Shown here piece after piece: positions 27,109 through 35,113 of a stretch of DNA of 64,000 bases. The notes under the pieces were generated by a model. That model made no database searches and was not told the origin of the DNA. It saw only the letters and a list, made by a program, of their open reading frames with translations. Source of the DNA: Rhodocyclaceae bacterium (lineage in GTDB: Bacteria > Pseudomonadota > Gammaproteobacteria > Burkholderiales > CAIKXV01); assembly GCA_020248265.1 (NCBI GenBank), contig JADCHX010000004.1:601473-665472 (forward strand), written 5' to 3'. Made by a program: the position numbers and the translations under genes. Every line of letters begins with the position of its first letter. Position 1 is the stretch's first letter.

Positions 27109-28143
27109 ATGCGCCCCCTGTCGTTCCGCGTGCTGCGGCGCCTTCAGGTGGCCGCCTTTACCTCCGGCGCGCTGCTGGCGCGTGAAATGTCGGTGTCGCG
27201 TTCGACGATCTGGACGGCGGTACGTGACATAGAGCGGTCCGGCGTCAGCGTCGAGCATGGTCTGGGTCGCGGCTACCGGCTGGTCGAGCCGATGGATTTC
27301 ATCGACGCTGCGCGTGTGCAGTCGATGCTCGGGCAGCAGGCCCGCGGGCTCGCCCTGACCGTGCTCGACCATTGCGAGTCGACCAATACCGCGCTTGCCC
27401 TGCAGGCCGAGACCGGCGCGCCGCACGGCAGCGTGCTGCTCGCCGAATGGCAGACTGCCGGGCGCGGCCGTTTCGATCGACGCTGGTCCAGCGCGCCCGG
27501 TGCGGGGCTCACCTTTTCGCTGCTCTGGCGCTTCGACAAGGGATCGCAGCTCGCAGGGCTGAGCCTGGTCGTCGGCCTTGCCATCGCCGATGCGCTGCGC
27601 GTGCTCGGCCTGCGCGAGGTGCGCCTCAAGTGGCCGAACGACGTGCTGGTACATCGGCGCAAGCTCGCCGGCGTGCTGACCGAGATCCGCGGCGATATCC
27701 TCGGCCCGTGCGCAGCGGTGATCGGCATCGGACTCAACGTGCGGCTGCCGCAGGCGACGATCGACGCGATCGACCAGCCGGTGACCGACCTCGCACGCAG
27801 CGGGTTCGACAACCTCGACCGCAGTGCCATCCTCGGCGCGCTGCTCTCCGGGCTGGCGTCGGCGCTCGAACGGTTCGGCCGCGAGGGCTTCGCGCCGTTC
27901 CGGCGCGAGTGGCAGGCACACAGTGCGAGCCTGCATCGCACGGTGAAGGTTGCGCTGCCCGACGGCGGCATCGTGCGCGGCACGATGCTCGGGGTCGACG
28001 TGCAGGGCGCGCTGCGCATCGAAGTCGGCGGCGAAACCCGGCGCGTGTTCAGCGGCGAACTGTTCGAGCCCGGCCTGGCGCGCGCGCGCGCCAGGGCCGA
28101 TGTAGGTGCCGGGCGCCGGCCGCAGCAGGCGGAGATCGAATGA
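27109..28143 (+). CDS. birA: Biotin-[acetyl-CoA-carboxylase] ligase BirA
   Basis: BirA activates biotin with ATP and attaches it to the carrier protein of acetyl-CoA carboxylase. Forms with an N-terminal helix-turn-helix also repress biotin genes. Here the HTH is present (LLAREMSVSRSTIWTAVRD, ending in a GLGRGYRL wing). The catalytic domain has GRGRFDRRWSS, LKWPNDVLVHRRKLAGVL and GIGLNVRLP, and a C-terminal SH3-like domain follows. With the ATG at 27109 the protein has 344 residues. A TTG at 27022 with a weak AAGAG site would add 29 non-conserved residues and sits closer to the predicted transcript start. The stop overlaps coaX by ATGA. Confidence 0.92.
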   Translation: MRPLSFRVLRRLQVAAFTSGALLAREMSVSRSTIWTAVRDIERSGVSVEHGLGRGYRLVEPMDFIDAARVQSMLGQQARGLALTVLDHCESTNTALALQAETGAPHGSVLLAEWQTAGRGRFDRRWSSAPGAGLTFSLLWRFDKGSQLAGLSLVVGLAIADALRVLGLREVRLKWPNDVLVHRRKLAGVLTEIRGDILGPCAAVIGIGLNVRLPQATIDAIDQPVTDLARSGFDNLDRSAILGALLSGLASALERFGREGFAPFRREWQAHSASLHRTVKVALPDGGIVRGTMLGVDVQGALRIEVGGETRRVFSGELFEPGLARARARADVGAGRRPQQAEIE

Positions 28144-28928
28144 TCGTCGCGCTCGATCTCGGCAACACGCGCATCAAGTGGGCGGTGCACCCCGGCGGGC
28201 TACCGGTCGCCGGCCGCATGCTGGCCGACGGCGCGGTCGATTCCGCCGGTGTCGATGCGCTGCCTGACTGCTGGGCGGCGTGGGGTCGGCCGGACGAGAT
28301 CGCCGCCTGCAGCGTCGCCGGTTCGGCGGCCGACGCTGCACTCGAGCGGCTCGCGGGGCGCCTCGCGGTGCCGTTGCGGCGTATCCGGCCGCTCGCGCTG
28401 GCGGCGGGGGTAAGCAACCTGTACGGCAACCCCGCCAGCCTTGGCGCAGATCGATGGGCGGCCCTGGCCGGTGCCCGGGCGCGCAACTGCGGGGCGGCAC
28501 TGGTGGTCGATGCCGGGACCGCAATGACTGTCGACGCGCTCGCTGCCGATGGCCGCTTCCTCGGTGGCCTGATCGTTCCTGGCTACGACCTGATGCGTGC
28601 ATCGCTCGCCCGTGGTACCGCGCGCCTGCCGGTGGCTGCCGGCAGCTTCGATCCATTGCCCCGGTCCACCGACGATGCGATTGTCACCGGCGCGCTGCAG
28701 GCGATGGCGGGCGCGGTGTCGAGAACGCGCGACGCGATGCTCGCGGCCGGCGAGTCAGCCCCGCAGCTGATGCTGACCGGTGGTTGCGCGCCGCTGCTGC
28801 AGCCCTTGCTGGCTGCGCTCGCGCCGCTGCACCTGCCGTGGCTGGTGCTCGAAGGGGTACTGGTGCTCGCCCTCGAGGCGCGCCTGGCCGCGCGCGGGCA
28901 CGTGGATATGCACGAGGAGGCGCGATGA
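28140..28928 (+). CDS. coaX: Type III pantothenate kinase
   Basis: CoaX phosphorylates pantothenate, the first step of coenzyme A synthesis. It is the form not inhibited by CoA. The 262-residue protein has the ASKHA-fold phosphate loop MIVALDLGNTRIKWAV and the pantothenate-binding GADRWAALAGA. It also has the second phosphate motif VVDAGTAMTVDAL and FLGGLIVPGYDLM. It is coupled by ATGA overlaps to birA upstream and to the SPOR gene downstream, a trio typical of betaproteobacteria. Confidence 0.95.
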   Translation: MIVALDLGNTRIKWAVHPGGLPVAGRMLADGAVDSAGVDALPDCWAAWGRPDEIAACSVAGSAADAALERLAGRLAVPLRRIRPLALAAGVSNLYGNPASLGADRWAALAGARARNCGAALVVDAGTAMTVDALAADGRFLGGLIVPGYDLMRASLARGTARLPVAAGSFDPLPRSTDDAIVTGALQAMAGAVSRTRDAMLAAGESAPQLMLTGGCAPLLQPLLAALAPLHLPWLVLEGVLVLALEARLAARGHVDMHEEAR

Positions 28929-29593
28929 TCCGCTGGATCGCTGCATTGCTGCTGGCAGCCAACGTGCTGTTCGGCGCGCTGGTCGGTTTCGGCGGTCCGG
29001 CGCGCAGCCCGGATGCCCAACTGCTCGACCTGCAGATGAACGCGCAGCAGGTGCGCGTGGTTGGTGGCGGCCAGGACAGACCCCGACCTGTGGTTGCGGC
29101 GGCAATGCCGTCGGCCTGCCTGGCCTGGGGGCCTTTCGCGCAGGCCGATGCCGCGCGCGCGCGTGAACTGCTTGCAGGCCTGGTACCGGCCGAGGCGATC
29201 ACGCCGTGGGAGGTCATCGGGGCCGGGACGTGGTGGGTCGGATTGCCGCCCCAGAAGAGCCGGGCCGATGCACAGCGCAAGGTAGCCGAACTGAAGGCGC
29301 TGGGTGTCACCGGTTATTCGCTGGTCGAGACGGGCGACGACTGGCAGAACGCGGTGGAACTGGGCGTGTTCGCCGACGAGGCAAAGGCGCGCGAACACCT
29401 CTTGAAGCTGCAGCAACTCGGCGTGCGCACGGCCAGGGTGATCGAGCGGCAGGCAGCGCCTGGCGTGCAGTGGCTCGTGCGCGGGCCTGGCGAGGCGGTG
29501 ATGGCGCGCGTGCTGCAACTGAAGCAGGCGAACTTCCCTGACAGTTCTCTGGGCACGATCGAGTGTCCAGCGGGGGCCGTGCCGGCACGCTGA
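28925..29593 (+). CDS. SPOR-domain membrane protein
   Basis: This 222-residue protein has one N-terminal membrane anchor (IRWIAALLLAANVLFGALVG), a spacer, and a C-terminal SPOR-like domain. In that domain the pattern ACLAWGPFAQADAARA, then WWVGLPPQKSRADA and ELGVFADEAKAREHLLKLQQ, matches the ligand-binding repeat that recognises denuded peptidoglycan at division sites. The start overlaps the coaX stop as ATGA. A septal or envelope role is inferred from the domain. Confidence 0.83.
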   Translation: MIRWIAALLLAANVLFGALVGFGGPARSPDAQLLDLQMNAQQVRVVGGGQDRPRPVVAAAMPSACLAWGPFAQADAARARELLAGLVPAEAITPWEVIGAGTWWVGLPPQKSRADAQRKVAELKALGVTGYSLVETGDDWQNAVELGVFADEAKAREHLLKLQQLGVRTARVIERQAAPGVQWLVRGPGEAVMARVLQLKQANFPDSSLGTIECPAGAVPAR

Positions 29594-29635
29594 TCGCCGA
29601 CTGTTCCGAGCGCCGATGCCGTGAGCGGCGGCCGG

Positions 29636-31993
29636 TCAGGAGTGGGCTGACCTCGGTCGCAACGTGGTGACCGCGCCGACAGACGTCAGGGGCGCCGCCG
29701 CCGGTACCCGTCTTTCGGGTGGTATTGCTGACGGGGCTGCATCGTCCTGTATCGGTGGCTCCTTTTGCCACGCTGTCCCGTCGCCCTTCAGCATCGCTTC
29801 CATCTGTGTCGGTGACAGCGCGGCACAGAACAGGTACCCCTGCATCAGCGCGCAGCCGCGCGACGCCAGGAAATCGCGCTGGCCGGCAGATTCGACGCCC
29901 TCGGCGACAACCTCGATGTAAAGGCTGCGCGCCAGCGAGAGGATCGCCTCGACGATCGCCGCTGTGTCGTGTTTCTCGGTGATCTCGGCGACGAAGGAAC
30001 GATCGATCTTCAGGCGTTGTACCGAAAACCGTTTCAGGTAGGACAACGAAGAATAGCCGGTACCGAAATCATCGACCGAGATCGATGCGCCGAGCCGGGC
30101 CAGCGCGCGCAGCGTATCGAGCGTGCCCTTGGTGTCTTCCATCAGGGTGTGCTCGGTGATCTCGAACTCGAGCCGCTTCGCATCGAAGTCCGCATCGGCG
30201 AGGATCTGCCCGACCAGTTCCGCCAGCCGCGGGTCCTTGAACTGGCTTGCCGACAGATTGATCGCCAGGCGCAGCGGACGGCCCTCGCTGTCGATCCATT
30301 CGCGCGCCTCACGGCAGGCCCGGCGTATTGCCCATGCACTGACGTTGCGGATCAGCCCGGTCTCTTCCAGCAACGGGATGAAGGCGTCCGGATGCAGTTC
30401 ACCGCGTTGCGGATGCTGCCAGCGCAGCAGCGCCTCGACCGCAATGATCCGTCCGGTCGACGACTCTATCTGCGGCTGGTAATGCAGTTCGAGTTCGCCG
30501 CGCTCGAGGATCCCCGGCAGGTCGGTCTCGAGCGCAAGGCTTTCGGACAGGCCCAGCCCCATCGCTGGCAGATAAAAACGGTAGGTGTTCCTGCCAGCAG
30601 CCTTCGCTCGGTACATTGCGATGTCCGCGTGCTTCAGCAGCAGTTCGGAGGTCGCGCCGTCGCGCGGGTAGGCCGCGATGCCGATCGAGGTCGATACGAA
30701 CAGCTGGCGCCGATCGACGGTGAACGGTCGCTCGAAGGCCTGGAAGATCTTGGCGAGCACCATCTCCGCGTGTTCGGCCTGCGCGAGGTCGGCGAGGATA
30801 AGGGCGAACTCGTCGCCACCGAGCCGGGCGACCGTATCGTGGGCACGCACGCATTCCGTCAGGCGGGTGCCGGCTGCGCGCAGCAATGCATCACCGGCAG
30901 CATGGCCGAGCGTGTCGTTGAGTGTCTTGAAACGGTCGAGGTCGAGGTAGAGCAGCGCGACGGCCTTGCCGCTGCGCTGCGCATGCCCGAGGGCCTGAGA
31001 CAGGCGGTCGACGAACAGGTTGCGGTTCGGCAGCCCGGTGCGGTCGTCGTAGTGGGCAAGGTAGTTGATGCGCCTTTCGGCATGCTTGCGCTCGGAGATA
31101 TCGGACACCATGCACTGGATCGAGTGCGCGCCGCCGAAGCTCATGGGCGTGGCGATCAGTTCGGCTTCGAACTCGGCGCCGTTCATCCGCAGCAGCTTCA
31201 CCTCGACGCGGGTGGTAGTGCCGCGCTTGCTGGTATGGCCGAGGCGCTCCGCAAGCCCGGGCCGCGAGTTGCGCTGCACATGCCCGACGATGCTGCGGCC
31301 GATCAGTTCATCCGTGCTGGGCGCGCCGAGCATGCGGGCCAGTGCCGCGTTTGCGTAGACGAACCGGTCGCGAGTGAGCACGAAGATGCCCAGTGGCGCT
31401 GTCTCGACCAGTGCACGGTAGCTCGCTTCGCTGTCGCGCAGCGCCTCGGCTGACCGATCGCGCTCGATCACGATGCTCGCAAGGTCGGTGGCGCCTTTCA
31501 CCAGGTCGATTTCGCGCTGTTCCGGGCGTCGGCGCTCGCGGTAGTACACCGCGAAGGTGGCCATGGCCTTGCCGGATGCGCCGAGGATCGGCGTCGACCA
31601 GCAGGCCTGCAGGCCATGCTTCAGCGCGATCGGGGCATAGGTCGCCCAGGCCGAATGCGTCGCGATGTCCTCCACGATGACCTGCTGGCCGGAAAAGGCT
31701 GCGTACCCGCACGAGCCTGCCTGCGGACCGATCGGCAGCCGATCGATCGCCTGCCCGTAGGGCTCGGGCAGGCTCGGCGAGGCGACGAGATGGATGCGTT
31801 CGTCCTGGATCAGCATCACCGAGCAGCAGGCGCCCGGAGCCTGCGCCTCGATGTTCTTGCACAGCGCGGCGAGCACATCGGGCAGGCTGGCGCCACCCGC
31901 GATCATGCCGAGCAGCACTCGGCTGGCGATCAGTTCGCGCCGCTGCGGCACGCCGGCGGCGATCGCGTCGATGCTGGACTCGCTGCTGCTCAT
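29636..31993 (-). CDS. GAF-PAS-GGDEF-EAL cyclic-di-GMP signalling protein
   Basis: This is a soluble 785-residue sensor. The N-terminal GAF domain spans about residues 15-165 (GSCGYAAFSGQQVIVEDI) and the PAS domain about 185-310 (ALVETAPLGIFVLT). In the GGDEF domain RLGGDEFALIL lies near 390. In the EAL domain AVEALLRWQHP lies near 518, with ITEHTLMED, DDFGTGYSSLSYL, KIDRSF and AEGVES. Both catalytic signatures look intact, so it may make and degrade cyclic-di-GMP, with GTP or the sensor deciding. No transmembrane segment is seen. The start is uncertain: the ATG at 31993 has a weak GGCGAG, and one at 32020 is in frame. Confidence 0.9.
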   Translation of the reverse strand: MSSSESSIDAIAAGVPQRRELIASRVLLGMIAGGASLPDVLAALCKNIEAQAPGACCSVMLIQDERIHLVASPSLPEPYGQAIDRLPIGPQAGSCGYAAFSGQQVIVEDIATHSAWATYAPIALKHGLQACWSTPILGASGKAMATFAVYYRERRRPEQREIDLVKGATDLASIVIERDRSAEALRDSEASYRALVETAPLGIFVLTRDRFVYANAALARMLGAPSTDELIGRSIVGHVQRNSRPGLAERLGHTSKRGTTTRVEVKLLRMNGAEFEAELIATPMSFGGAHSIQCMVSDISERKHAERRINYLAHYDDRTGLPNRNLFVDRLSQALGHAQRSGKAVALLYLDLDRFKTLNDTLGHAAGDALLRAAGTRLTECVRAHDTVARLGGDEFALILADLAQAEHAEMVLAKIFQAFERPFTVDRRQLFVSTSIGIAAYPRDGATSELLLKHADIAMYRAKAAGRNTYRFYLPAMGLGLSESLALETDLPGILERGELELHYQPQIESSTGRIIAVEALLRWQHPQRGELHPDAFIPLLEETGLIRNVSAWAIRRACREAREWIDSEGRPLRLAINLSASQFKDPRLAELVGQILADADFDAKRLEFEITEHTLMEDTKGTLDTLRALARLGASISVDDFGTGYSSLSYLKRFSVQRLKIDRSFVAEITEKHDTAAIVEAILSLARSLYIEVVAEGVESAGQRDFLASRGCALMQGYLFCAALSPTQMEAMLKGDGTAWQKEPPIQDDAAPSAIPPERRVPAAAPLTSVGAVTTLRPRSAHS

Positions 31994-32161
31994 GTCGTAA
32001 AGCTCGCCGGATGGTCGCATACGCGAATCCCGTGATGGTACGGGATCGAACGGTGTGCTGGAAGCACCGTATCGGCGTACAGTGTGGGGCTGCATGGCTG
32101 AGCGATGCGGTAAACCCGGATGCCGGTGGCCGCGTTGATGGTTCCCAGGAGATCGTTCGTC

Positions 32162-32506
32162 ATGCCTGCCGTTCCGATGCTGCGTCATTCACGTTCCGAT
32201 GTTCCGGTGGCCAATGCCGTGCGCATGGGGCGTGCGTCCCTCGTTGCGTGCCTCGCCGCGTTGGCGGCCGGGTGTGCGACGACCGCCGAACTGGGCCGCA
32301 CCGAGCGGTTGCCCGAGGGCACTCTGCCGCCCTCGAAAGAGGTCGGGCCACCGGTGAACATACAGCCCGCGCCGCTGGCGCGCGAACAGTACCGGGTCGT
32401 TCCGCGCCATCCGGCGATCTACGGCCCGGGCTGGTACGGGCCCCGCTGCTTCGACCCGCTGCTCTGCAGCCGCTCCGGTTTCGGCCTGCACTACCGGGTC
32501 TTCTGA
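32162..32506 (+). CDS. Small putative lipoprotein
   Basis: This 114-residue protein has a lipobox LAALAAGC, where the Cys would be lipidated. The mature part contains a Pro-rich linker and a short domain with RHPAIYGPGWYGPRC and a second Cys in FDPLLCS. I do not recognise the family. The ATG at 32162 has an AGGAG ribosome site 9 nt upstream but gives a long n-region before the hydrophobic core. The ATG at 32225 would give a compact signal peptide (MGRASLVACLAALAAGC). It lies convergent to rfaE2. Confidence 0.65.
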   Translation: MPAVPMLRHSRSDVPVANAVRMGRASLVACLAALAAGCATTAELGRTERLPEGTLPPSKEVGPPVNIQPAPLAREQYRVVPRHPAIYGPGWYGPRCFDPLLCSRSGFGLHYRVF

Positions 32507-32518
32507 CCGGTCGGAACG

Positions 32519-33025
32519 CTACAGGGCTCGGATGCGCTCGAGCAGTGCGGTGGTCGAGCGCTGGTGGATGAACGGGATCGACACGACCTGACCGCCTCGT
32601 GCAATGACGCCGGCGGCGCCGACGATGCGATCGACCGGCCAGTCGCCGCCCTTCACCAGCACTTCCGGTGCGATTGCTTCGATCAGCTCCAGCGGCGTGT
32701 CGGCGTCGAACCATGTGACCAGGTCCACGAATTCCAGGGCGGCCATCACGGCCATCCGGTCTGCCAGGGTATTCACGGGCCGATCATCGCCCTTGCCGAG
32801 ACGGCGTACCGATGCGTCGCTGTTCAGGGCGACCACCAATGAAGCGCCGAGCGCACGGGCCTGCGCCAGATAGGTTACATGGCCCCGGTGAAGCAGGTCG
32901 AAGCAGCCATTGGTAAACACGACCGGTGCGGCCAGCTGCGCTGCCCGCTGCTGCACTTGGTCGGGCGTACAGACCTTGCGCTCGAAGCCGGGTGCCGCCG
33001 GCGGCGACGATGGATCAGCCGCCAT
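32519..33025 (-). CDS. rfaE2: D-glycero-beta-D-manno-heptose 1-phosphate adenylyltransferase
   Basis: This enzyme adds AMP to heptose-1-phosphate to make ADP-heptose for the lipopolysaccharide inner core. The 168-residue protein is the stand-alone equivalent of the HldE C-terminal domain. It has the nucleotidyltransferase motif [14 protein letters not shown] (HxGH) and [16 protein letters not shown]. It also has [17 protein letters not shown] and the terminal [17 protein letters not shown]. The kinase half (RfaE1) must lie elsewhere. It starts 5 nt after the ferritin-like gene. Confidence 0.94.
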   Translation of the reverse strand: MAADPSSPPAAPGFERKVCTPDQVQQRAAQLAAPVVFTNGCFDLLHRGHVTYLAQARALGASLVVALNSDASVRRLGKGDDRPVNTLADRMAVMAALEFVDLVTWFDADTPLELIEAIAPEVLVKGGDWPVDRIVGAAGVIARGGQVVSIPFIHQRSTTALLERIRAL

Positions 33026-33030
33026 CGGGC

Positions 33031-33894
33031 TCAGGCCGACGCCGTGGCGCCTGCAGCCGGCGCCACGGCGCCAGCATTCAGGATCTTCCGATAGCGATTG
33101 AGCGACTGCACCGTGTCGAAGTTCTGGCCGAGCAGGGTCGAGAGCTTCTTGAGGATCGAGCCGACCACCTTTCCTTCCCAGTCGCGGTCGAAGCGGATCT
33201 GCTGGTCGAGCCAGTATTCGAGCCAGGCTGGATCGGGCAGGCGACTCTGTACCGTATCGTTCGGGAACAGGGCCTTGCTCACATGCAGGTTGGTCGGGTG
33301 CAGTGCCTGCCCAGTGCGGCCGGCCGAGGCCATCAGCACACCCACCTTGGCGAACGCCCGTCTGGCCTCGTCGCCGAGCCGCTCGATGGCCTGCTGCATG
33401 TAGCGGAGATACGCGCCGCCATGCCGGGCCTCGTCGTGCGACACCAGCCGGTAGATGTGCTGGATCACCGGCTCGGTATGCCACTCGGCCGCACACTGGT
33501 ACCACTGCGTCAGCCGGAGTTCGCCACAGAAATGGAGCGTGAGCGTCTCGAGATACGGGGCCGGGTCGAAATCGAACCGTACCGCGTGCAGTTCTTCTTC
33601 GGTCGGGAGCAGGTCGGGCCGGAAGCGCCGCAGGTATTCCATGAGCACCAGCGAATGCTTCTGCTCTTCATAGAACCAGACTGACATGAAGGCGGAGAAA
33701 TCGCTGTCGTGGCGGTTGTCGCGCAGGAACATCTCGGTGGCCGGGAGCGCGGACCACTCGGTGATCGCGTTCATCTTGATCGTCTTCGCCTGCTCGTCGG
33801 TGAGCAATGCGGCGTCGAACGTATCCCACGGGATATCGTCTGCCATGTTCCAGCGGACTTTTTCCAGCTGACGGAAGATCTTAGGATAGAGCAT
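33031..33894 (-). CDS. Ferritin-like / acyl-ACP-desaturase-like di-iron protein
   Basis: This all-helical 287-residue protein has two carboxylate-His pairs typical of di-iron four-helix bundles: EEQKHSLVL and, about 80 residues later, [15 protein letters not shown]. The DExRH form and spacing recall soluble acyl-ACP desaturases more than ferritin cages. It has no membrane segments. The gene sits between rfaE2 and the photoreceptor-like regulator, with 7 nt to the latter and the same strand, so it may be cotranscribed with it. A di-iron oxygenase or desaturase acting on lipids would fit the neighbouring lipid operon, but that is inference. Confidence 0.72.
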   Translation of the reverse strand: MLYPKIFRQLEKVRWNMADDIPWDTFDAALLTDEQAKTIKMNAITEWSALPATEMFLRDNRHDSDFSAFMSVWFYEEQKHSLVLMEYLRRFRPDLLPTEEELHAVRFDFDPAPYLETLTLHFCGELRLTQWYQCAAEWHTEPVIQHIYRLVSHDEARHGGAYLRYMQQAIERLGDEARRAFAKVGVLMASAGRTGQALHPTNLHVSKALFPNDTVQSRLPDPAWLEYWLDQQIRFDRDWEGKVVGSILKKLSTLLGQNFDTVQSLNRYRKILNAGAVAPAAGATASA

Positions 33895-33901
33895 CAGGGT
33901 T

Positions 33902-34831
33902 TCAGTCTGACAGGCGGGCCCGCCATTCGCCCAGGGCGGTGATGATCTGTTCGAGCCCGCGGAGCACTTCGACGCCTTCCCCGGGCGTGCGGGCGCGCAG
34001 CATGGCGTCGCCGCCGACCCAGAGGGCTATCCGTGCCGGAAGCATTTCGCGCAATTCACGGATACTACCGGTCGCAAGCCGTGCCGGGAATGCGGAACTG
34101 AACGAAATGGTAACGATATCGACGTCGTGCGCCAGCGCCGCCGCGACGATGTCGGCCGCCGGCGTCTCGATGCCGAGCGGAACACAGTACACGCCCTCCA
34201 GCGTGAGCAATGCTTCGGCCATCAGCAGTCCCATGCCGTGCAGTTCGCCGGGCAGCGTAGTGAGCAGCACGCGTGGCGAATGGCCGCGCAACTGGATGCT
34301 GGCAATCGCATTGCGGAGCAGTCCCTGCATCTGCTCTGTGTAAAGGTGCTCCTCGAAAACGGCGATTTCGCCGCGTACCCACGCGTTGCCTATCGCGCGG
34401 TTCAGGGGCACCACGATGTCGAGCACGAACGGACGCAGGCCGTCGCGCAACAGGTTCTGGGTCAGTGTCTGACGCAGTTCCAGCGACTTGTGCGAGCGCA
34501 CCAGGTTGAGCAGTGCCTCGACGTCGGGGCTGTGCGCCGGGCTTTCCGCTTCGTTGCAGAGTGCATTCAGCTCGTCGAGCGACTTCGAGATGATCTTGCT
34601 CGGCCGGTGGCCCTGGTCGAGCAGCCGTTTGAGCAGGCGCAGCTTGTCGACCTGGTCGGACGGGTAGATGCGCTCACCATGGGCATCGCGGTAGGGTTGC
34701 GGAAATCCGTACCGGCGCTCCCAGACGCGCAGCGCGTCTTTCGACAGGCCGGTATCGCGCTCCACCGAACTGATGTTCACCGGTGCACGTTCAGCGCCCG
34801 GTTCCTCAATCACCGAAGTTTTCTTGTCCAT
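33902..34831 (-). CDS. litR: MerR-family regulator with B12-binding light-sensor domain (LitR/CarH type)
   Basis: The 309-residue protein has an N-terminal MerR helix-turn-helix (SSVERDTGLSKDALRVWERR, RIYPSDQVDKLRLL), a helical bundle and a C-terminal cobalamin-binding Rossmann domain. The light-sensor signature W-x9-EH is present as Trp151...Glu161-His162. The cobalamin lower-ligand motif E-x-H-x-x-G is ELHGMG with His198. The spacing between these residues is as in CarH. In known members adenosylcobalamin makes a DNA-bound tetramer in the dark, and light breaks it to release repression. It is divergent from the lipid operon at 35114-42760 and is its likely regulator. Confidence 0.88.
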   Translation of the reverse strand: MDKKTSVIEEPGAERAPVNISSVERDTGLSKDALRVWERRYGFPQPYRDAHGERIYPSDQVDKLRLLKRLLDQGHRPSKIISKSLDELNALCNEAESPAHSPDVEALLNLVRSHKSLELRQTLTQNLLRDGLRPFVLDIVVPLNRAIGNAWVRGEIAVFEEHLYTEQMQGLLRNAIASIQLRGHSPRVLLTTLPGELHGMGLLMAEALLTLEGVYCVPLGIETPAADIVAAALAHDVDIVTISFSSAFPARLATGSIRELREMLPARIALWVGGDAMLRARTPGEGVEVLRGLEQIITALGEWRARLSD

Positions 34832-34859
34832 GGTACAGGTTAGACACAAGCGAGGGGAT

Positions 34860-34889
34860 TTGCTGAGACTACATCAAGCGGGCGATACT
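34860..34889 (+). promoter_or_regulatory. Candidate sigma-70 promoter for the lipid operon
   Basis: TTGCTG (34860-34865) and GATACT (34884-34889) are 18 nt apart in the litR/amine-oxidase intergenic region. The match is moderate; a start near 34896 would give a leader of over 200 nt containing the palindrome at 35027-35056. Confidence 0.35.
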
Positions 34890-35026
34890 GACTAGGACAA
34901 GTGATCTGTGCGAGCAGGCGTTTCCAGGACTGGGAATGGTCGACGCCCCCCGCCGTAGCTGTCCAGTAACCCGGCGGGACAGATCATTCAGCACACGGCA
35001 AGCCCTCGCAAACGGGATTGTCAGGA

Positions 35027-35056
35027 TGCGACGCTCGATTAACATCGTGCGTCGCA
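35027..35056. promoter_or_regulatory. 30-bp imperfect palindrome upstream of the amine-oxidase gene
   Basis: TGCGACGC (35027-35034) and GCGTCGCA (35049-35056) are perfect inverted repeats. Inside them CGAT / ATCG pair again after one mismatch, leaving a TAAC centre. It ends 57 nt before the GTG start. It could be an operator for a dimeric regulator or a stem-loop in the leader. No T-run follows, so it is not a terminator. Confidence 0.6.
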
Positions 35057-35113
35057 GGCCAGGCTGACGCAGGGCCTGAAGATCCCGGCACCAAACCAGA
35101 AGGATGACGGCGG

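Noticed and set aside
34832-35113. LitR/PplR-type box (TGTACA-N12-TGTACA or close variants) in the divergent promoter region.
   Set aside because: Only a single TGTACC-like half-site occurs next to the litR start; no partner was found at the expected distance.
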